Shown one piece after another: positions 1 to 7,138 of a stretch of DNA of 26,407 bases. Position numbers and translations under genes: made by a program. Below the pieces are notes generated by a model. That model made no database searches. It worked only from the letters and a program-made list of their open reading frames with translations, and was not told the origin of the DNA. Origin of the DNA: a virus; IMG/VR virus record IMGVR_UViG_3300035698_018393, positions 1 through 26,407 of that record. One strand, written 5' to 3'. Numbering within the stretch: position 1 is the first letter of the stretch; each line of letters opens with the position of its first letter.

Positions 1-324
1 CGCGAAGGTGACCGTACAGGAATGGCGCTTCAACGCCCTGCACACCGCCGTACAGAGTACCGAGTCGCCTATACCCCCGACCATCTTCACGACGATCTTC
101 TTGCCCGTCCAGTCGGGGGGCAGATGAAGGTCAAGATTAGGGTCGTCCGTGATGGTCAAAGCTCCGCCGAATAAGCTCTCTGCGGGTGCCTCGATGAACC
201 GCCCGCTACCTGATACTCGTTTCCATTCCATATCGGTCACCGTCGCTGTATCGCCGCGAGCCATTATTTGACCACTCAACGGGAGCTTGTAGGCCCCTTC
301 TCGTACTAGTTGTATTGTCTTCAC
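1..324 (-). CDS. glycosyltransferase-like protein (GT9-like), 3' part missing
   Basis: The reading frame is open from a GTG at 324 to the left edge with no stop, so only the N-terminal ~108 residues are present. The first ~75 residues are not recognised. Next comes KKIVVKMVGGIGDSVLCTAV followed by CRALKRH, which matches the N-terminal Rossmann signature of heptosyltransferase/ADP-heptose-type (GT9) glycosyltransferases: a beta strand, GGxGD, then an alpha helix with 'RALK'. An in-frame TAA two codons upstream of the GTG fixes the earliest start; the Shine-Dalgarno is weak. It follows the small protein ending at 334 and is probably in the same leftward operon. A phage-borne transferase could glycosylate a virion protein or host surface glycan (inference). 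The fragment is short, so family assignment is tentative. Confidence 0.45.
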   Translation of the reverse strand, partial: MKTIQLVREGAYKLPLSGQIMARGDTATVTDMEWKRVSGSGRFIEAPAESLFGGALTITDDPNLDLHLPPDWTGKKIVVKMVGGIGDSVLCTAVCRALKRHSCTVTFA

Positions 325-333
325 GTGTTACTT

Positions 334-627
334 TCATACGTTGACTGTTTTGGCGACAATCCCATAATCAATGGTGGCGGTGCCGCCGTTGCCTCTGGCA
401 TATACCTTCTTGATGCCCATGTTGTTCAAGCGAAAATACTCGGATGCGCCCGCTGGGATCGCAAACCACTCCCCCGCAAGGTGGATCGTATCGCAATGAA
501 TCTCGACACCGACGGCGCTGGTCGTCTGGCATCGCACCATGAACGTCGTAGCACCGCCGCCATCCGTGTCCCCGTCGAAAATCTGCTCGGCTGCCGTAAT
601 AGTCTGATCTGAAGCTGCACTTGCCAT
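334..627 (-). CDS. small virion-type protein, unknown function
   Basis: A 97-residue protein starting at an ATG with a strong Shine-Dalgarno (AAGGAG, 7 bases upstream). It is rich in Ala, Gly and Thr and predicted to be mostly beta (segments such as EWFAIPAGASEYFRL and KKVYARGNGGTATIDYGIV). It has no signal peptide or membrane segment. It sits 11 bases downstream of the Hydin-repeat protein and just ahead of the glycosyltransferase-like gene, in the left tail/appendage block. Size, beta composition and position suggest a small head or tail decoration protein, but no family is recognised. Confidence 0.7.
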   Translation of the reverse strand: MASAASDQTITAAEQIFDGDTDGGGATTFMVRCQTTSAVGVEIHCDTIHLAGEWFAIPAGASEYFRLNNMGIKKVYARGNGGTATIDYGIVAKTVNV

Positions 628-638
628 CGAAGGTCTCC

Positions 639-1022
639 TTAGATTTCGTTGAACCCGCCGCCCGAACCGGACTTCAGCGGCCAGAATTGTGCGTTGATGG
701 CCCCGCCACCAGCCGCGCGAACACCTTTGCCACTGACAGCAAACGTGAACGGATTCTCGTCAGCGTCGCTGTTAGGTATGGTAACTGTTGCGTTGTATAC
801 ACCTATTGTAACAGGTGTAAACGTAATCTCAAAGTTTGTGCTGTCGCTCTGAACAATCGTCGTGGAACTCGGCTGCGACGACACGGTAAACTCGCTGTCA
901 CCTGTCAAAGTGACTGATGGCGTGCCCGTCAACAGGAGGTCTTCCGTGCCGACGTTAAAGATGGCGAATGTTTGTGTGCTAGTTGCCATAGGTGTCATCG
1001 CAAAGAATAGTGGAATGGTCAA
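639..1022 (-). CDS. Hydin-repeat appendage protein, C-terminal part (out of frame with the N-terminal part)
   Basis: This frame continues the third Hydin-like repeat begun in the gene ending at 1054. Residues after MATSTQTFAIFNVG align with the repeat unit (HTFTITNSGDATLTLDGTPKVALSG in repeat 1), run through SDADENPFTFAVSGKGV, and end with a Gly-rich tail (AAGGGAINAQFWPLKSGSGG). The first listed codon is TTG. In-frame ATGs lie at 998 and 989, but none has a good Shine-Dalgarno, so independent translation is doubtful. Most likely this is the 3' end of one gene split by an interruption at about 985-1060. The Gly-rich C-terminus followed by a well-spaced next gene suggests the natural end of the protein. 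Confidence 0.6.
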   Translation of the reverse strand: MTIPLFFAMTPMATSTQTFAIFNVGTEDLLLTGTPSVTLTGDSEFTVSSQPSSTTIVQSDSTNFEITFTPVTIGVYNATVTIPNSDADENPFTFAVSGKGVRAAGGGAINAQFWPLKSGSGGGFNEI

Positions 1023-1053
1023 GGTGTGGCGGGCAACTCAAATTACCAATTGG

Positions 1054-2424
1054 TCATACCGTCACATCTCCAAAGTCTGTACCGTCGGCGGTATTGGTAG
1101 TCCCCGTGCCGTCAACGATGCTGATGCCGTTGCCTCGCACGTCGATCTCGGCGTCGATGCCCGTGCCTTGAATGTCAAAGGTGAATGGGTTCTCGTCAGC
1201 ATCAGTGTTGTCTATGCTAACCGATGCGTCCCGCTGCCCTGTGGCAGTTGGTGCGAACCGTACCGTAAATGTCGTTGAGCCGCCTCCCGATGCAACCGGG
1301 CTGCTTGGCTGGGCAGTTACACTGAAGTCGGCGGCGTGAGTGCCTGATAAAGCGACCTTTGGTGTCCCGTCAAGGGTGAGTGGGCCTGTACCGCTGTTGG
1401 CGACCGTGAATACGTGATCGACTGTGCCGGAGTTGATCTGTGTGCTACCGAAGTATGTATCGTCGTTCACGCTCGGAGAGGACGATCCATTCGGGATGTT
1501 CTGGCTATTGCCGCTGAGGGCGATCTCGGGTGCCGTGCCGGTGCCTTGTATGGCGAACGTGAAGGGGTCTTCATCAGCATCATTGTTGTCGATACTGACC
1601 GTGGCACTTCGTACGCCTGTCGCCGAGGGGTCGAACTCAATGGTGAAGGTCGTTGTGCCGCCGCTGATCGCCACGGGGCTAGACGGTTGCGCCGTCACAG
1701 TGAAGTCTGCGACATGCGTGCCAGACAAGGCAACCTTTGGGGTGCCGTCGAGGGTGAGCGTCGCGTCGCCGCTGTTGGTGATCGTGAATGTGTGGCTGAC
1801 TGTTGTCTCGCCTACGTTGGCTCCACCGAAATCGGTGTCGTCTGACACGCTGGGTGTCATATCACCGTTTGCAATGTTCTGGCCGTTGCCGGACATCGCG
1901 ATCTCGGGTGCCGTGGCGGAATAGGTGACATCGAGTTCTGCGTACGAGATGTAATACGACATCTTCGACCCGCCACCCTGCACTTGGGCGCAAATCGTGC
2001 CCGTGCCATCCGTTCCATCAACGTAATAGGATATGTTGGATGACTTCGATCCGGTCAGCGTATACTTCGTGCTGGCGGATGGCGAGGCCTTTGAAGCGAG
2101 TTGTTCGTATGCGGAGGTGTTTGAGTTCCAGATGAACAGAGCGACGGTGTCGCCCCACGAAGGGCCGTCACCCTTAAACTTCATCGTGGCGGCGATGTTG
2201 CTTATTGTCCCTACGGCCTCTACCACATCGAACTTCATGATGAAGTAGGCACCGACGGCAGAAGTAGGTGGGCCATAGTTGTTGTCGTCTACAGAAGTGG
2301 TGTTCTCTTGCACCGCAGTGAATGTGCTACCGCCTGGGTATTGAGTAGCAGGAGGCTGGCTGGCCGCCGCACTGTAGTAAACGACACCACCAGTGGAGTT
2401 TGGTTTGTAGAGAGATGCACTCAT
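1054..2424 (-). CDS. Hydin/choice-of-anchor-D repeat appendage protein, N-terminal part
   Basis: A 456-residue product starting at ATG 2424, which overlaps the upstream stop as ATGA; AGGAG lies 10 bases upstream. Residues ~1-170 form a beta-rich N-terminal domain. Two nearly identical ~126-residue Ig-like repeats follow (about 172-297 and 298-423), each starting APEIA-SGN-QNI, containing TLDGTPKVALSGTH and ending DNxDADExPFTF-IQGTG. A third repeat starts at ~424 and is cut by a TGA just after TDFGDVTV. The family is the ASPM/SPD-2/Hydin-like Ig fold, frequent in planctomycete surface proteins. In a phage it suits a tail fibre or capsid appendage that contacts host polysaccharide or protein (inference). 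The missing remainder is at 639-1022 in another frame. Confidence 0.75.
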   Translation of the reverse strand: MSASLYKPNSTGGVVYYSAAASQPPATQYPGGSTFTAVQENTTSVDDNNYGPPTSAVGAYFIMKFDVVEAVGTISNIAATMKFKGDGPSWGDTVALFIWNSNTSAYEQLASKASPSASTKYTLTGSKSSNISYYVDGTDGTGTICAQVQGGGSKMSYYISYAELDVTYSATAPEIAMSGNGQNIANGDMTPSVSDDTDFGGANVGETTVSHTFTITNSGDATLTLDGTPKVALSGTHVADFTVTAQPSSPVAISGGTTTFTIEFDPSATGVRSATVSIDNNDADEDPFTFAIQGTGTAPEIALSGNSQNIPNGSSSPSVNDDTYFGSTQINSGTVDHVFTVANSGTGPLTLDGTPKVALSGTHAADFSVTAQPSSPVASGGGSTTFTVRFAPTATGQRDASVSIDNTDADENPFTFDIQGTGIDAEIDVRGNGISIVDGTGTTNTADGTDFGDVTV

Positions 2425-2888
2425 CTAGTTCTGACTCCTGCACTGCTGACGGGTGCCAGAGGTAGTTCCATGACGTTCCATGACTCTGAATACTCGCGTG
2501 CGACGACAAAGTCTCTGGCCTTGAAGTAGTTTAAGCTTGTCTTCCTCGCGTATAGCCATATTTTAGCCGTCGGTTCTGCGTCGCGGACTACTTTTACAGC
2601 TTGGGCTAACACGAGCGCGCCGCTGCCCGTCTCCGTGCTTGCGAAGTCACGCAACTCGTGGCTGTCTCGGTGCGTCGTCATAGAGACCATCGCGACCGGG
2701 ATGCCTCCGCGACGACACACCAGCAGTTCGTCACCCTCGGGTTCGCCCGTGCTCAGACATGCCTTCTCTGCAAGCGCGGCCATCTCTGGCGTGCGCAATG
2801 ATGGCTTCACCTGACAGTCATAGTCAATGCGGGCATCGGCCAAATCACTTGCCGGACTTGTTATGGTTGGCGACTGTTCTCCTGACAT
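2421..2888 (-). CDS. GNAT-like acetyltransferase-fold protein
   Basis: A 155-residue protein. Its ATG overlaps the upstream stop by one base (TGATG), and its own stop overlaps the next gene as ATGA, so it is translationally coupled both ways. The C-terminal half looks like a GNAT fold: strand GIPVAMVSM, helix SGALVLAQAVKVVRD, strand AKIWLYARKTSLNYFKARDFV resembling the GNAT motif B 'N..A...Y...GF', and a final strand ESWNVMELPL. The acetyl-CoA pyrophosphate loop (RxxGxG/A) is weak, represented only by ETGSGAL. Such small GNAT-like proteins sit near tail genes in many phages with unknown substrate. The family call is moderate. Confidence 0.5.
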   Translation of the reverse strand: MSGEQSPTITSPASDLADARIDYDCQVKPSLRTPEMAALAEKACLSTGEPEGDELLVCRRGGIPVAMVSMTTHRDSHELRDFASTETGSGALVLAQAVKVVRDAEPTAKIWLYARKTSLNYFKARDFVVAREYSESWNVMELPLAPVSSAGVRTR

Positions 2889-3193
2889 CAGTTGTCTTTG
2901 TCCTCACGTTGGTTGTTGTGAACCGATTCGACGTCAATCGTCTTTGACCTTGATTGCCCGTCCTTATTGACGCGCCTCGTCTTCAGGTGCTTGACCCCCG
3001 CGTTGTGGAAGGCGTCGATGAAGGCCACGCGGTCTTCGCGTGTGAGTGGTTTGTCAACCCCAGTCATCTCATAGAGGCCGTCATCTAACCACTGAAGATT
3101 GAATGCTATGTCGTAAGGGTCTCCATACTTCTCACAATCCTCCCCTACCCGGCATATTCCTGTTAGCCAAGTAATGATTGCTTTACGTGTCAT
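2888..3193 (-). CDS. hypothetical head-region protein
   Basis: A 101-residue protein starting MTRKAIITW. I chose ATG 3193 because AGGGGG lies four to five bases upstream; an upstream extension to 3271 would overlap the preceding gene. The sequence is charged, with a helical first half (WLTGICRVGEDCEKYGD) and a very basic then acidic C-terminus (HLKTRRVNKDGQSRSKT, then NNQREDKDN). No domain is recognised. It lies between the Cys-rich protein and the GNAT-like gene in the head/tail operon, so a head-tail connector or completion role is conceivable, but nothing in the sequence proves it. Confidence 0.65.
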   Translation of the reverse strand: MTRKAIITWLTGICRVGEDCEKYGDPYDIAFNLQWLDDGLYEMTGVDKPLTREDRVAFIDAFHNAGVKHLKTRRVNKDGQSRSKTIDVESVHNNQREDKDN

Positions 3194-3201
3194 ATTGCCC
3201 C

Positions 3202-3708
3202 CTATGTTAGCGTTGCCGCAAACGTGAATCCTGATCCTGCCGCAGATGCCCACGCGCCAGTTGGCGGGCATGCTGCGTAGTTAGGACTCGCCGGTGACGA
3301 ACCAGACGGGTACATATCATTAACGGTGGCCGCCCCATCCTGTAGGCGGATTACCCAACCGAGGCCCTCGACACACTGTAATGTTGCGAAGGGGCACAAC
3401 CCGCAAGCCCCACTATTAGCCAATAGGCCGCTCCACGTAGTCGCGTTCATGTTTAGCGTGTTATTTGTGGAGGTAGTGATATACCCACTGCAACCTGGGC
3501 TGCATTCAAACGCAAGGTTGCTGCTGTTATTGCTAAAGTTGATGGTGAAGGATGCGGAACACCCACTCACATCCGACGGGCAGTTATCACAGGCACAGCA
3601 CATCTCTCCTTGTGCGAGCTTGCCATCTATCAGCACCAGCATGCCGCTAATCGACGAAAGTGACATAAAGACGGCAGGGGCCGCTAAGCCCTTGCCGTCG
3701 GGGTACAC
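3202..3708 (-). CDS. Cys-rich structural-type protein
   Basis: Up to 168 residues. The frame opens with a GTG at 3708, three bases after the capsid stop; no start codon has a convincing Shine-Dalgarno, so the true N-terminus is uncertain. Eleven Cys residues occur, clustered as CCACDNC, then single Cys in SGC, FEC and SPGC, a CGLC pair, LQC and AACPP. The rest is rich in Ser, Asn, Thr and Gly (TINFSNNSSNLAFEC, TNNTLNMNATTW), predicted beta. The pattern of CCxxC followed by a beta-rich body resembles small Cys-rich planctomycete and phage proteins. It probably binds metal or forms disulfides, and its position after the capsid gene suits a capsid decoration or tail protein. No named family can be assigned. 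Confidence 0.6.
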   Translation of the reverse strand: MYPDGKGLAAPAVFMSLSSISGMLVLIDGKLAQGEMCCACDNCPSDVSGCSASFTINFSNNSSNLAFECSPGCSGYITTSTNNTLNMNATTWSGLLANSGACGLCPFATLQCVEGLGWVIRLQDGAATVNDMYPSGSSPASPNYAACPPTGAWASAAGSGFTFAATLT

Positions 3709-3711
3709 TGT

Positions 3712-4236
3712 TTAGGTGTAGTCGCTGCCGCTCAATGAGACGTTGTTCGAGATGACCACCAGGTTTGGGTTCTCGACCTCGAAATCGACCCGGAAGTGGA
3801 TCGTAGCCTGCCACATATCTTGGCGAGGCACCCGCTCCCATTCTACGGTCAGGTCTCGCTGAATGAAGTACACCAGGTTATTCAGTGGCGTCAACCAAAT
3901 CTGGCTGCCGTCAGTACCGGCAGTGCCGTACGTCAGGTCTTCCGGCATGAGGGGAACCTCAAGCAGGGGGATGCCGAACGGACCCGGAGACAGGCCGCTC
4001 GCAAGCGACTGGTCGCCACCGGCGGTCGCTCGATCGGTCCAGTCGAGGTTCCACTTGTCAGCGGTGCCCGACGGAACGATCCAGACGTAGTTCGGCTTCT
4101 CGACACGGTAACGGCTTGGGATCGCCCGTCGCATGTCGTAGTACAACTGCTTGCTAGGCGCAGCGCCAGCAGCATCAATCTGCTGTGCGGCAGGAACCTC
4201 GGCAACCAGAATCGTCTGGAGGCCGTCGTTCACGTC
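3712..4236 (-). CDS. major capsid protein, C-terminal part (frame +1 relative to N-terminal part)
   Basis: This is the second half of the capsid protein, ~174 residues beginning DVNDGLQTILVAEVPAAQQ and ending SGSDYT. It contains an HK97-fold P-domain/A-domain pattern: a helix LYYDMRRAIPSRYR, a strand PNYVWIVPSG, then GIPLLEVPLMP and a C-terminal strand VDFEVENPNLVVISNN. It must be joined to the N-terminal part at about 4237, where the frame changes by one base within CTTGGAC. An in-frame initiator is present further upstream (4266), but translation from it would begin with an unrelated out-of-frame stretch, so separate expression is unlikely. The joined protein would be about 334 residues, a normal size for a major capsid protein. 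Confidence 0.75.
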   Translation of the reverse strand, partial: DVNDGLQTILVAEVPAAQQIDAAGAAPSKQLYYDMRRAIPSRYRVEKPNYVWIVPSGTADKWNLDWTDRATAGGDQSLASGLSPGPFGIPLLEVPLMPEDLTYGTAGTDGSQIWLTPLNNLVYFIQRDLTVEWERVPRQDMWQATIHFRVDFEVENPNLVVISNNVSLSGSDYT

Positions 4237-4717
4237 CAAGCAGGTTGTTCTCGTTCGTCTGACCATCGCCGGTCACCAGCGAAGCGTCGCCCTTGACATA
4301 GGCGAGTTCACTGTCGGTCGCGATACGCTTGACGAACATATTGAGGAACGTGTCACGGACGCCTGCGCCCTCGACGTTGTCCTCGGTGAAGTCGGTCTTC
4401 AGGTCGAAGGCAGATCGGTACTTCTCGGTGTCGTACGTCAGCACGGATTCCTGCGGAATGCGCGTGGTTGGCGTACTGGTCGTCGAAGCACCTTCGGTAA
4501 CGATATTACCGAGGTCAAGCTTCTGCACCTCGCCCTTATTCGAGTTCACGCGCACAACGCGAGATCGACGGATAAGGACCGATTCGTTGATCACGAGATC
4601 AATGAACCTGTCGGCCTGCTGCCGGTTCATTACGGAGTTTGGAAGTGATGTTTCGTCAATCGCCGTCTTCTGAATGCGACTGAGCGGAACCTTGAAGTCA
4701 AGGTCTGAGTTGCTCAT
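4175..4717 (-). CDS. major capsid protein, N-terminal part (frameshifted)
   Basis: Starts at ATG 4717 with AGGAG 9 bases upstream. The first 160 residues carry an N-terminal arm and E-loop region (RQQADRFIDLVINESVLIRR; EGASTTSTPTTRIPQESVLTY) and the helix FLNMFVKRIATDSELAYVKGD typical of the HK97 spine-helix area. After NENNLL the frame runs into unrelated residues and stops at 4175; the natural continuation lies one base over (DVNDGLQ...). Deleting one G near 4237 restores a 334-residue protein. The position directly after protease and scaffold and before small head genes is the standard capsid position. The capsid is essential, so an indel in the sequence is the most likely cause of the break. 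Confidence 0.8.
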   Translation of the reverse strand: MSNSDLDFKVPLSRIQKTAIDETSLPNSVMNRQQADRFIDLVINESVLIRRSRVVRVNSNKGEVQKLDLGNIVTEGASTTSTPTTRIPQESVLTYDTEKYRSAFDLKTDFTEDNVEGAGVRDTFLNMFVKRIATDSELAYVKGDASLVTGDGQTNENNLLGRERRPPDDSGCRGSCRTAD

Positions 4718-4755
4718 GTGAGTGCTCTCCTAAAGGTCTTTCGTTAGACGTGCGA

Positions 4756-5256
4756 TTACTGATTGAGACCAGGGATGAAGTTGAACTGCGAGTTGAACAT
4801 CGCGTTCGGGTCTTCGCCCTTGGTCTTGTCGAGGGTCTCTGCGCGATCGACGGACGCCTGCGCAGTCTTGGCCAGCATACTGATCTGGGCTGCGTTCTCC
4901 TGCTGCTTGGCAGTCAGGGCCTTCAGCGCGTCGTTAAAGGACTTCTGTGCGTCCTTAGTGGCTTCGGCCGACTCGTCGGCTGCCTGCTCTGCTGGCTCGA
5001 CTGGGGACACTTCCTGCTTCTCTGACAGGGCCTTCATCGCGTCGCCGACACTCTTCATGGTGTCAGTAAAGCTCTGCATGGTCTCCGTCATTGCAGTCAT
5101 CTGTGGCGCGTTAAGCTCGGCCATCTTCTCAGCAGTCTTGGTAGCGATCGTGTCCGCTAACTCCGACAACTGCTTTGAAATAGACGGGCTCTCGTTCGTA
5201 GCTTCCTCAACGGGATCTTCCACCGCTTCGGAAGCCTTCTGGTCATCGTTGCTCAT
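4756..5256 (-). CDS. nested scaffolding protein from internal start in the protease gene
   Basis: An in-frame ATG at 5256 within the prohead-protease gene is preceded by AGGAG with a 6-base spacer, one of the best ribosome-binding sites in the window. The product, 166 residues starting MSNDDQKASEAVED, is the C-terminal part of the protease gene: acidic, strongly helical and coiled-coil-like (SKQLSELADTIATKTAEKMAEL; AQKSFNDALKALTAKQQENA). This matches the known arrangement in lambda-like phages where the scaffold (Nu3) is made from an internal start within the protease gene (C). That nested arrangement is established for lambda; its use here is inferred from the ribosome-binding site and protein character. 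Confidence 0.6.
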   Translation of the reverse strand: MSNDDQKASEAVEDPVEEATNESPSISKQLSELADTIATKTAEKMAELNAPQMTAMTETMQSFTDTMKSVGDAMKALSEKQEVSPVEPAEQAADESAEATKDAQKSFNDALKALTAKQQENAAQISMLAKTAQASVDRAETLDKTKGEDPNAMFNSQFNFIPGLNQ

Positions 5257-6201
5257 AAGAGGCTCCTGTTGTTTTGACCATTCCTGAAACCGGTGGAGAA
5301 GACTATCCTCCAACGGTGTGCCAAGCCCTACTTCGGGCTTCGGTTGTGAGTTCTCTCTCAAGGGACCAACAACGGCCTGCACACCGTCTGCTAGTTTTAC
5401 TACTATCAGCTTTCGCTCATCGAAGTCCTCAAGCGCCTTCTGAATTGCGTGGTAAGCTGACTGGCCCTCGTGTACTCCGTCATCGTTAAAGTCGTGTAAG
5501 TTCAGGTACTCATTTGCCATACGCTCGTTTTCAAACCGCGTTCTGTCGAGGCGGACTGAATAGAGAATCAGGTCGCCTTCTATGTCGTCAATCCCTTTAG
5601 CCACAGCGAAGGTCGCGGCAGGATTGTCAGGTATGTATACTACACTGATTTCAAATAGCTCGATGTTCGTGAGGAGCTTTTGAACCGAACCGTCCGGCAT
5701 CTCTCGTTGCCCAACCTTCGCGAGTCCACGCCAACTGAACGAGTTAAGCTCGCCGTCGCGGACCTTTTGGGCAACTTCGGGGACAGTGATCTCGGCGGTT
5801 ACCCAAACACCCTTCATGCCAACTCTCATGTCGGGCGCGATGCGCTTGGGGTAACTATCGACGATCTCGTTTGTGTCTAGTCTGACAACTGCATATTGCT
5901 CCTCGTCACCCTCGATATTTGCAATGGTGGCGACGAACATCTCTTTCACGACGCCTATGGACACTTCGTTTCCGTGGGCGTCACGCCAGAAGCGGTGGTT
6001 GTACATCAAGACCGCTTTGGCCATGAAGCTCTCGATGTTGAACTCGTCTGCGAGGACGAAGTCGCCGCTGCGGTCCTCGATCTCGACGGACATGAACCCG
6101 CGAATCTTCGCGATGTCCGTGTCTTCCATCGGGTCAGCCAAGCTCATCGGCGACGACACGCTGAGCAATTGCCGGTCGCCAGTCTTAACTACGGTGTCCA
6201 T
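4756..6201 (-). CDS. prohead maturation protease fused to scaffold domain
   Basis: A 481-residue protein. I chose ATG 6201 because GGAG lies 6 bases upstream and the upstream stop is one base before it (TAG-C-ATG). Residues ~10-220 form an HK97-type (S78/U35) prohead protease: catalytic His in LMYNHRFW (~69), catalytic Ser in ELNSFSWRG (~154-156), and the closing strands LFEISVVYIPDNPAATFAVAKG. A ~100-residue linker follows, then an acidic, coiled-coil scaffold-like C-terminus (from ~316) ending FNFIPGLNQ. The protease cleaves scaffold and capsid during head maturation. The gene lies directly between the minor head protein and the capsid, as expected. Confidence 0.9.
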   Translation of the reverse strand: MDTVVKTGDRQLLSVSSPMSLADPMEDTDIAKIRGFMSVEIEDRSGDFVLADEFNIESFMAKAVLMYNHRFWRDAHGNEVSIGVVKEMFVATIANIEGDEEQYAVVRLDTNEIVDSYPKRIAPDMRVGMKGVWVTAEITVPEVAQKVRDGELNSFSWRGLAKVGQREMPDGSVQKLLTNIELFEISVVYIPDNPAATFAVAKGIDDIEGDLILYSVRLDRTRFENERMANEYLNLHDFNDDGVHEGQSAYHAIQKALEDFDERKLIVVKLADGVQAVVGPLRENSQPKPEVGLGTPLEDSLLHRFQEWSKQQEPLMSNDDQKASEAVEDPVEEATNESPSISKQLSELADTIATKTAEKMAELNAPQMTAMTETMQSFTDTMKSVGDAMKALSEKQEVSPVEPAEQAADESAEATKDAQKSFNDALKALTAKQQENAAQISMLAKTAQASVDRAETLDKTKGEDPNAMFNSQFNFIPGLNQ

Positions 6202-6202
6202 G

Positions 6203-7138
6203 CTAGTCTCCAATCGGAATGGATGGCAGTGGCGCGAAGCCGCTACCGTCCCAAGGTCTTAGGATAAGATGAGGATCGTCTAGGTCCGCTTCTAATGAGC
6301 AGCGACAGTTAATCGAATCAACTCCGTCGCCGGGGTGTCTCTGACCGGAAGGAAAAGCATCTGCCATGCCGAGCCAGCCCGCGTCTGCGTTATCGACGTG
6401 TGTGGGGCGCACTCTATCGTCTCCGACCGTCAACCATCGCTTTCGACTCACACCCGAACGATGGAACATGTCGAACATCGCTGTACCGTAGGCAGCCTGT
6501 GTCTCGGTTCTGGCAATCATCCTCGCACGAGTTGCCGTAATGCCGTTGCCAGCACGAATTGTGTCCGCCACTTCATCTAGGGTCTTCGTGCCCAAGAAGA
6601 AGCCATCCCGAATCGCAGTGCGGGCCTCGGAGATGGTGTTCGCAATCAAGCCACGACCGTACTTGATCGCGCGTCCTTCGAGGGCCGCTATGACAGATGC
6701 GTCTGTGAGTTCAAATACAAATGCGTCTGCGGCCTTCGTAGTGACTCCCAGGTGATCTGCTGCAATCGTTGCACCTAGTTCGTATGCCATTAGCAGGTGC
6801 GTCAACCAAATCCTATTCAAAGTGGCCCGCAAGTCGCTGTCGAGAATTGTGTCGAACGATACCGCCAACAGTTGCGTGAGAGCCTCCTCCATGGCACGCT
6901 GGAACTCTTCGTCCGACAGCGGGCGGCTCTTTAGTGTGACCGCCTGTCGCTGCGCCGCGTCCAAGACGCCGCCAGCGATTAGGATGTCGGCCAACTCCTG
7001 ATTCCATAGATCGAGGAAGTCCTTCATCTTCGACTCGAAGTGCTTCTCGACAGCAATCCGACGGCCTCTTGACGCGGAGCGTATCAAGAAGGCTGTGGAC
7101 TTCTGTGCTACGGGTTTTGCTTCGAGTGTTGCTGTCAT
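6203..7138 (-). CDS. phage head morphogenesis / minor capsid protein (Mu F / SPP1 gp7-like)
   Basis: A 311-residue protein whose ATG overlaps the portal stop as ATGA. The N-terminal two thirds are helical. Residues ~195-285 carry the family signature: GITATRARMIARTETQAAYG, then RKRWLTVGDDRVRPTHVDN, and the closing FPSGQRHPGDGVDSINCRC. This RTE...H...CRC pattern defines the Mu F-like/SPP1 gp7 minor head proteins, which sit on the portal and help package or eject DNA. Gene order (terminase, portal, this gene, protease, capsid) is canonical. One copy of the palindrome TGCAATCGTTGCA lies inside the coding sequence at 6761-6773. Confidence 0.9.
   Translation of the reverse strand: MTATLEAKPVAQKSTAFLIRSASRGRRIAVEKHFESKMKDFLDLWNQELADILIAGGVLDAAQRQAVTLKSRPLSDEEFQRAMEEALTQLLAVSFDTILDSDLRATLNRIWLTHLLMAYELGATIAADHLGVTTKAADAFVFELTDASVIAALEGRAIKYGRGLIANTISEARTAIRDGFFLGTKTLDEVADTIRAGNGITATRARMIARTETQAAYGTAMFDMFHRSGVSRKRWLTVGDDRVRPTHVDNADAGWLGMADAFPSGQRHPGDGVDSINCRCSLEADLDDPHLILRPWDGSGFAPLPSIPIGD
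6761..6773. promoter_or_regulatory. palindrome TGCAA-N3-TTGCA inside the minor head gene
   Basis: Exact TGCAATCGTTGCA within the coding sequence of the F-like head protein, with no promoter nearby; a possible stoperator-type site or a chance member of the family. Confidence 0.4.

Noticed and set aside
1100-1900. CRISPR or tandem DNA array.
   Set aside because: The repetition comes from two homologous protein repeats of ~126 residues, not from short spaced repeats; no CRISPR array was seen anywhere in the window.
310-2250. Plus-strand ORFs opposite the Hydin-repeat protein and its neighbours.
   Set aside because: They are mirror frames of minus-strand genes, lack ribosome-binding sites and have no family resemblance.
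4175-4266. Two separate genes in the capsid region.
   Set aside because: Each half lacks part of one capsid fold and the joined length is normal; the end of the first half is unrelated sequence.
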